Under the pieces are notes generated by a model. The model worked only from the letters and a program-made list of their open reading frames with translations, was not told the origin of the DNA and did no database searches. Source: Linderina pennispora (Eukaryota > Kickxellomycota > Kickxellomycetes > Kickxellales > Kickxellaceae). From it: a stretch of DNA of 13,323 nucleotides. Below, piece after piece: positions 7,298-13,323 of the stretch (position 1 is its first letter; the number at the start of each line of letters is the position of its first letter). Location: the NCBI RefSeq assembly GCF_002104995.1, contig NW_024468279.1:64001-77323 (forward strand), given 5' to 3'. A program made the position numbers and the translations under genes.

Positions 7298-7576
7298 CTA
7301 CACCAAAAATCCCCGCATGTCGGTTCTTCCTGGTGCCGTTCCGTTATCGGATCGCGTGAGATTGTCCTGATATCGATTGAAACCCTCCGCGACCTCCGAG
7401 ATCCACTGCCCAAACACTCCCACATCGAATTTTACTGTGATAATCCTCCAGCTCGCCTCTCCGCTTAGTGGTCCTCTCGGCTCGCCTTGCCACGGCTCGC
7501 CTGAAGCTGGCTTGTTGACTAGAGCCAACTCCACATCCACACGATATACCGCAAGCATCGGATCCCGCGCATGCAT
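7298..7576 (-). CDS. Small protein, 92 residues, tentative COMM-domain-like
   Basis: An open frame from the ATG at 7576 to a TAG at 7300-7298, on the same strand as and between the P450 fusion and UreG. It reads like a real protein, with alternating hydrophobic strands and a C-terminal helix: LAVYRVDVELALVNKP, then after a Gly/Pro-rich turn SWRIITVKFDVGVFGQWISE and VAEGFNRYQDN. The order (W/Y-RVDVELA strand, loop, a second strand with VKFDV, helix with spaced aromatics) resembles the COMM domain of COMMD proteins, and the length matches COMM-only members such as COMMD6. The stronger COMM hallmark Trp is Tyr here. The frame stays open upstream to a TGA at 7618-7616 with a possible acceptor (CATGTAG) near 7588, so a first exon may be missing. 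Function unproven; a chance ORF remains possible. Confidence 0.35.
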   Translation of the reverse strand: MHARDPMLAVYRVDVELALVNKPASGEPWQGEPRGPLSGEASWRIITVKFDVGVFGQWISEVAEGFNRYQDNLTRSDNGTAPGRTDMRGFLV

Positions 7577-7670
7577 TTGCTGCTTCTCTACATGCCAATG
7601 ACAATGATCTCGCTTTCACACTGTCTCAAGCTTTGGATGAATACATTAATGAACTATCCGTCTTGACCTG

Positions 7671-10600
7671 TTACCAGATATCCTGAGCGTAGCGACCATC
7701 CGAGATCATGTCCGACAGACACTTGCTCGCCTCATCGCGAGATAGCCCGCCATGTTCTTCAAAGATACGGGTCATAGTAGCCGTCAGATCTTTGGCCAGT
7801 TTGTCAGCCGATCCGCAGACGTAGATGCGGCCGCCATTCTGCAGATGCCACCAGATCCTAGCCCCATCCACCGAAATGTGGTGCTGCACATACCTGCGCT
7901 CATCGCCAACACGCGAGAATGCCGTCTGCAGTTTGGACAGCGTGCCGTCTTGGACATACTGCTCGAGCTCGTCCTTGTATAGGTAGTCGTACTCGGGACT
8001 GCGGCAGCCAAAGTACATCGTAGCACCGCCAATGCCAGCAAGTTTCATCTCCTGCAAGAATCCACGGAACGGGGCAATTCCCAGTACCGGCACCAACAAA
8101 CATCACAGGCACATCCGATGAGAGTGGGAGGTGGAAGACTTCTTGCGCTGGGAGATGCGACACCGATACACGAGCACCCGGCTCCAACGATGCCAGATAC
8201 TCGGTTGCCAGGCCACCGTAGGAGCGTCCATTGACGGCATCGTTGATGATGGCAGCTGAAATATGAACCTCATTGCCAACAACACCTTGGCAGCTGGCAA
8301 TCGAGTAGCGACGAGGTGCCATGGCCGACACAAAGTGCAGTAGCGTTGCAAATGGAACTTGGGACATGAGCGGCGCATATGTGCGCAGCACATCCAGAAC
8401 AGTGCGATTCTGTGCTGTAAACGCGCTCCAGCCAGCCGACTGTTTGCCCAGCGTGTTGACATCATCAGCTGCCTTGCGCAGTGCCTCGTAGGCTGCATCG
8501 TCGCCAGAGGATTCGCTTAAAGCATTAGCGAGTTCTCGCGAAGGCGCTTCCTTCCAGTCACAGACATACTGAAGGACATCGCTGACGGTGCACACACAGC
8601 CCTTGATGGCTGCTGCTGCAGAGCGGACAAACCGTGAAGCATCGGAGACCTGCTCCAGCTCAAATGCCATATCCAGATTGAGCCCCATGATCGCGGCAAC
8701 TTCGCGCACAACACCTAGCGTGTTGACCGGGTAGATATTGAGATGATCGCCGGTCTTGTACGAAACACCGGCAGAGTCATCCAGAGTGATCTCGATATGG
8801 CGTGTGCTGCGGCCACTTCTTTTGACGTCCTGCAGCTCCTGGTTGATCTTGATGGCTGCGTTCTCCGCTGCAAGTCGAAGCGGCTCTGCTCTGGTGGTGC
8901 CGGCAGACTTGAAAACAAATGGAAGCGCCTTGTCAGTCACTGCGCTGAGATACGTATCAATACCCGACCCGTACCGTGAGGCAATGAGCGCGCCCACCTG
9001 CAGCGACCACTGCAGATAATCCTCATCCAGGTCGTCATTCGAGTCGCCATAGTAAAAATCTGTCAGGGGGCGTGCGCCAAGCTCGTTCAGTCGGTCAAAC
9101 ACATGCCGCGGGAACCGAAGGAATGTGTGCCACAGCGAGTTGCCGCAACCAAACAGCACAAAATCGACGTCCTTGAGCAACCCAGGGTCTGTCTCGGCAT
9201 CAAGTTTCTTAGCAAAGTCTGCCGCATTATCAGGTGGGATCCCGTTGTATGTGCTTGTAATCACAATAACCAGCGTGCGCTTGCCGTCGACAGATCTAGC
9301 AGCACTGAGCTCCCACTTGTTGAGCGGCATGACGGCCAAGTCTACATAACCCATACGCTTGAGCTGCTCCGCCATCTGCCGCGAGTAGTCCTCGCTGGTG
9401 CCCATGTTGGATCCGTACACGATGAGCGTGCGCGGGAGATCGTCCGGACTCACAACAAGCGGCCCAGACGGAGCCGTCTTTCCAAGATCAACCAGATCCT
9501 CCGAGCTGGCAGCAAAGTCGGTTTCGACAGCATCAGACTCGCGGGGCATGGGGAAGTCTGTGCGCGCATGGATCTCCATGTCCAGCCCCATGGGGCGCGC
9601 AATCGCGTTGAACTGGTCGTGGAACACTTCCTTGCCACCGACTGTCCGGAACTCAAACTTGGACAGCAGACGGGCCAGCGCAATGCGCATTTCCATGAGC
9701 GCAAACTGCATTCCGAGGCAGCTGCGCAAGCCTGCCGAAAACGGCGTCCAGGCACCATGCGGGATGCTCTTGCTGTTGTCCTCGCTGAATCGGTCTGGGT
9801 TGAATTTGAGCGGGTCGTCAAAGACATTGGGGTTCCGCTGCATCGCCCAGAAGTCGACGTACGCCGTATATCCCTTCCTGATACGGTAACCGCCAGGCAG
9901 AATGCAGTCCTTTTTGCACGACTTTTGCACAAACCACAGAGGCGGGTAGAGACGCAGCGTCTCCTTCAGGACCTGCGCCAGGAACTTTAGCTGGCTAACC
10001 TGCTTGACTGTGGGCGGCACATCCGGGGTGATGCCGTTATCCGCCAGCTCCTGTAGCAGACGCCGCTGAATGCGTGGGTGCTTGTCCAGCAGGTACAGCG
10101 ACCACGCCACGGTGCTGGCCGTGGTTTCAGTTCCAGCAAAAATGAACGTGACGGACTGGTCAAGGACAACTTCCTCGGGCAGCCCCACCAGCTCGCCGCT
10201 CTCATCAGGGACCCGGGCATTGAGCATAACGCCCAGCAGGTCCTTCTTCATGTTGGTTGCGTCGGAAGACTGCTTGCGATCTTCAATCACCTCCTTAAGA
10301 GTGTCGCGCATCAGCTTGACGCACTGGTCAAACTTGTAGTTTGAGGGAATCGGCAGGCGCCTCCACAGCGGCGAGCGCAGCCCACGCCAGTGTCGCCTGC
10401 GACACGCAGTTACGTCATGGCATCGACGAACGGATGCTTGGATCCGTCTGAATCGTCAAAAATATGGAGATTGTAGCTGAACCCAACGCGGGTAATGATC
10501 TGGAACGTCATGTTGTACGCAACCATCAACCATATCGAGCGACTTGCCTACATTGCGTGACAAGAACGAGCATGCATCCTCGACCACGCCGACCATCTGG

Positions 10601-11253
10601 TGCGAGTACAACTTCATGGCGCTGGCAGAAAACGCGGGCATCAGCATGCGGTGCGAAATCTGCCACTCCTTGCTCTCGGACCGCGACGTCAGCAGCCCTT
10701 CGCCACCAATGAACTTGCCTTCCACGAATGGGTACTCCATGTTCTTGTCAAAATGCTCGTCGTCGGTCATGAAAAGGTTGGCAATCTCGTAGTTGCGCGT
10801 CATGTACCGCGCAGAAAGAACCCATGGCCGACGAATGTGTCGCCGTGATCGGCGTAGAATCTCTCGAGCGCCGGGCGGATGCCGTTGATGAAATGCGGCA
10901 GGATGCCCACAAGAGGGTAGCCTGGGACCATAGGTGCTTCTCGGACGTCAAGTGGTGTGGTAAGAAATACAACGCGCGATTGCGCTAGCTGCTCGATTGT
11001 CTTGACAGCGTTGCTATCGGCATCGACGAGTTCTATGGCAGAGGGGTGGACAGAGATGTCGGTTGACATGCGCTTTGCTATCTCGGCGCTGAACTGGGCC
11101 AGATCTGTGTCGGTGGTGGTTCGCGACGATGAAGCCATCCTTGTCGGGGTTCTTCCCCTGCTCGACAACGATGGTGTAAAGCCGCTGGGACTGCATGCTA
11201 GTCGAGCGACTATGCATCATAGGGCAGCCTGAGGTACTGCTTGCTTGGAGCAT
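7671..11253 (-). CDS. Self-sufficient cytochrome P450 / NADPH-P450 reductase fusion (CYP102/CYP505-like), with frame breaks
   Basis: About 1193 residues in one polypeptide. It oxidises a substrate, in this family usually a fatty acid, with electrons passed from NADPH through FAD and FMN to heme. P450 part: PGYPLVGILPHF near residue 108, I-helix AGTETTAS (10137-10114), ExxR in KETLRLYPP (E 9963, R 9952) and heme loop FSAGLRSCLG (9741-9712; Cys codon 9720-9718). Reductase: FMN domain from TLIVYGSNMGTS (about 9430) with STYNGIPPDNA and FGCGNSLWHT; FAD domain with RHIEITLD, YKTGDHLNIYP and RRYSIASC; NADPH domain with VGAGTG..IAPFRGFLQEM and FGCRSPEYDYLY; the terminal GRYAQDIW ends in the usual aromatic residue. 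The frame breaks at about 11120, 10822, 10527, 10410, 10382 and 8081; homology is continuous across every break, so these are indels, not introns. From 10381 to 8083 it is clean. No membrane anchor is seen. Confidence 0.9.
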
Positions 11254-11356
11254 GGATAATAAAGTAGGCAATTGAATAGGTGTTGTGGATGGAGTACTTG
11301 CTGCTGGGAGAATCTCGCTCAGAGAATGGCGGGATGCCGGGTATGTGCTGCTGCGT

Positions 11357-11369
11357 CTTTATTTATATA
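11357..11369 (-). promoter_or_regulatory. TATA box of the P450 fusion gene
   Basis: The minus strand reads TATATAAATAAAG, a strong TATA match about 105 bp before the ATG at 11253. Initiation near 11330 would give a leader of about 75-80 nt with no intervening ATG in it. It supports 11253 as the start codon. Confidence 0.55.
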
Positions 11370-11463
11370 CCGCGTGAGATGTCGAGAATGGCCTCGCAGA
11401 GGTCCATTGCAAGAGTAGAATATACGAGTCCCTCAGGATAGACACACCCAAAGAATCCCCTTT

Positions 11464-12098
11464 GTGTCCTGTGCCGCCTTTTTTTCGTTCCTACAGATTG
11501 CCATCCATACACCTAACCAATCCTCCCCACCAACTGGAAAGCTTAGTGCAAATTTTGGAGGGTGTGACGGACACGAGCAGCCGCATATCTACCAGGTCCC
11601 TTCTCCACAGAACGGAACCACTCCTTCGCCGCATCAAAGTAGACTGGTGGCTGCCAAGACGGCTTAGCTGGCGGTCTGCGCACAAGGACTGGACAGGGCT
11701 GTGTGTTCTGGCTGAAATACTGCTACCAACGTCATTCATATGGACTGTGCGTAGCTATGCATATGGTGGCATCTGTTCCATGGTCCGGGCGGCGCCGGCG
11801 GCGATAGTTGCCTCCACCACTCCCAGACCAGTGTCCTCTATGCCAGTAGCATATCCGTGCTGTGTAGATCGAACGCATCATCATGTGAATATCTCTACAG
11901 GCTACTGGTATATGCTTGTGTGGGAGCCCCCACAAAATCCGCGCCATCCACGCTCGTGTTGGCTTGCTGGCACAAGCGGAGCGTCAGGGGGTCATGTGGG
12001 ACATTGCGCTACTAAATGGGGATGTTCAGGCATGGGGTTTGCCCGGTGTTTCCAAGCAGAAGCTTGTGAACATACATGGACTACACACTCAGTTGTAG
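11464..12098 (+). pseudogene. Fragments of an RCC1-repeat-like protein in several frames
   Basis: No single long ATG frame exists, but pieces on the plus strand read like RCC1/Ats1-type propeller blades. About 11539-11615: TGKLSANFGG then EQPHIYQVPSP, like the GQLG...P..V edge. About 11680-11770: TGLCVLAE then FIWTVRSYAYGG, like a strand followed by xWGxGxYAYGG. About 11828-11873: SQTSVLYASSISVLCRSNA, like the H-x-x-x-L-x-x-x-G-x-V-x-x-W-G-S-N motif. About 11990-12098: WDIALLNGDVQAWGLPG then KLVNIHGLHTQL and TAG, the best match. Between them the frame changes several times. A CTACAG acceptor-like site at about 11491-11496 follows a T-rich tract, so a first exon could lie upstream. It is either a decayed gene or a real one with sequence errors. 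The family call is pattern-based and tentative. Confidence 0.3.
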
Positions 12099-12183
12099 CA
12101 GCATACAGCACCAGCATGAAACGAACGGCATAGCTGAGCTGATTTTTTACACATGGACAAAAAGGCATTAACACCATAAATTC

Positions 12184-13323
12184 TAGATGACATCGTCAGG
12201 ATCTTCAGGCGGCAGATGCAGCGGGCCCTCTTGGTCCTCGGTCTTTGACGACAGGAACATGACGCCTACTGCCAGCACACGATGCCGATTGAGATCATGG
12301 CAATCTGGAGGGTGCTGAGCAGCTTGATCTGGTCAAAATACACGAGCGAGCTGACTAGGGCCATCAGTGAGCTACTGCAGTAGGTGAGCGGCACAACAGT
12401 CAGCGTGCTGCATAGACGCAGAGCGCGCTGGATGTAGTAGAGGTTGGCTAGGGCGGTGGCCACCAGACCAACGACAATGGCCACAGCTAGTGGGTCATTG
12501 AACTGCATGTTGCCGCGCACAGTCAGAACGAGCAAGCCAATCCCGGATTTGGCCAGCAGCAGGGTCTGGCTGCAGATGAGGCCCTGATATTATTGCTGAG
12601 AGGAACCCCGAGATGTACTTGGCAGCTGGGCGGCCCGGCTAACCTTAGCCTCCTGCGCCAGAATGCCGCTGGCCTGCGAGAAGTGGCTGCGGAACATGCT
12701 ATCGCAGAGGCCGACGAGTCTGTGATGACCAGCGGGGCCGGCGGCAGGGTACCTGTCGCTGGGGGCTGTGTTGGCGTTGGTGGAAGCGCAGGCTCTGTAT
12801 CGGCTGGGCGGGGTGTCGGGCGACGGGTGCCTACCGCAGTGGCTAGCGAGTCTGTTGATGATGCGTACACGGATGAATACGACGACAGAGAGTCAACCAG
12901 CGGGCGTTCCCTCACCAGCCGTAAACCTGGTCGCAGTAGCGCCCACAGTACCTAGGGGAACCCTGGCTGCCCCCGCGTCAGCGTGCGGCCCATGGCTCTG
13001 ATACTGCGCACCACCTGTTCTCCTCACCAGCCTGTCGTACCTGTGCCTCCAGAGCAGCTCGGCTAGAATCAGCGCCAAGACAGCCACAGTATATCCAGCG
13101 AAGAACACAGCATAGGCTTTGCGTCTGTACAGCTTCATTAGTTCGGCTAGCGAAAGGGGTGGCTCGTCAATGGCACCAAACACCGCCACGCTGCTGCTTC
13201 CGAGGGCCACCAGCAATGTGCCGAAGGCGTCAGTCCGCGCAAGGTACTGGACAAAATGTACCGCGCAAAAACAGCGTTGGCCACAGCCCGACAGCAGCCA
13301 GGGGCGCAGCGACAAAGACAGGC
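12184..13323 (-). CDS. NIPA-type (DUF803) Mg2+ transporter-like membrane protein, C-terminal part, frame-disrupted; runs off the right edge
   Basis: Conserved pieces of one multi-pass membrane protein lie in order on the minus strand. They are VFVAAPLAAVGL then ANAVFARYILS (13320-13250), TDAFGTLLVALGSSSVAVFG (about 13230-13170), a membrane helix AVFFAGYTVAVLALILAELL (about 13110-13050), SGFLSAIISG then LICSQTLLLAKSGIGLLVLT (about 12615-12520, the family's AKS..ELLV region), NDPLAVAIVVGLVATALANL and YYIQRALRL, TLTVVPLTYCSSSLMALVSS, and a last helix IAMISIGIV/VLAVGVMFLS. An acidic tail (DQEGPLHLPPEDPDDVI) ends at the TAG at 12186-12184. NIPA proteins transport Mg2+ or related divalent ions. The frame breaks at about 12278, 12582, 12630, between 12895 and 13030, and twice at 13247-13290. 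A Ser/Pro-rich stretch of about 60 residues (12910-12730) sits in the cytoplasmic loop. Family call good; N-terminus absent. Confidence 0.75.

Noticed and set aside
9103-9990. 295-residue plus-strand open frame
   Set aside because: It is antisense to the clean part of the P450 fusion and has no ATG-independent support.
10381-11253. Introns to explain the P450 frame changes
   Set aside because: Conserved P450 sequence runs flush up to both sides of each break, leaving no room for an intron, and GT..AG pairs are missing.
1-13323. tRNA or rRNA genes
   Set aside because: A visual scan for T-arm consensus on both strands found no match with a plausible partner acceptor stem; no rRNA-like sequence was recognised.
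1-13323. Transposon or telomere
   Set aside because: No transposase or reverse transcriptase motif, no long terminal or inverted repeats and no telomeric repeat runs were seen.

Overview
The window looks like nuclear DNA of a filamentous or early-diverging fungus. The clearest gene structure has two short spliceosomal introns (80 and 89 bp, GTACGT/GTAAGT donors, CTGTAG acceptors), coding sequence is GC-rich, and the genes are eukaryotic families: a fungal-type dCMP deaminase, UreG, a P450-reductase fusion, an F-box/LRR protein, a NIPA-like transporter and a signal-peptide mucin-like protein. UreG excludes most budding yeasts; a Kickxellomycotina-like (Coemansia-type) fungus is my inference, not something the bases prove.

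Layout, left to right. 1-503 (minus, cut by the window edge): 5' end of a secreted Thr/Pro-rich repeat protein. 504-3280: about 2.8 kb without a recognisable gene, holding promoter-like motifs, a small hairpin and palindromes. 3370-4806 (plus): F-box/leucine-rich-repeat protein. 4869-6141 (minus, three exons): deoxycytidylate deaminase, convergent with the F-box gene across 62 bp. 6284-7042 (minus): urease accessory GTPase UreG, with a His-rich N-terminal start lying in another frame just upstream. 7298-7576 (minus): a small ORF, tentatively COMM-domain-like. 7671-11253 (minus): a self-sufficient cytochrome P450/NADPH-P450 reductase fusion with an unusual N-terminal extension and six frame breaks. 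11464-12098 (plus): scattered RCC1-repeat-like coding pieces in several frames. 12184-13323 (minus, cut by the right edge): NIPA-type (DUF803) membrane protein, also frame-disrupted.

The genes do not form one pathway. dCMP deaminase feeds dUMP/dTTP synthesis, UreG loads nickel into urease, the P450 fusion probably hydroxylates a fatty-acid-like substrate, the F-box protein probably selects substrates for an SCF ubiquitin ligase, and the NIPA-like protein probably moves Mg2+. The most striking pattern is that single-base frame breaks are absent from 3370-6141, rare from 6284 to 10380, and dense from 10380 to the right end. This suggests a low-quality contig end or a decaying block. I did not find a convincing new multi-gene system. 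The best leads are the beta-grasp-like N-terminus on the P450 fusion, the possible COMM protein, the broken RCC1-like gene and the repeat-built secreted protein.
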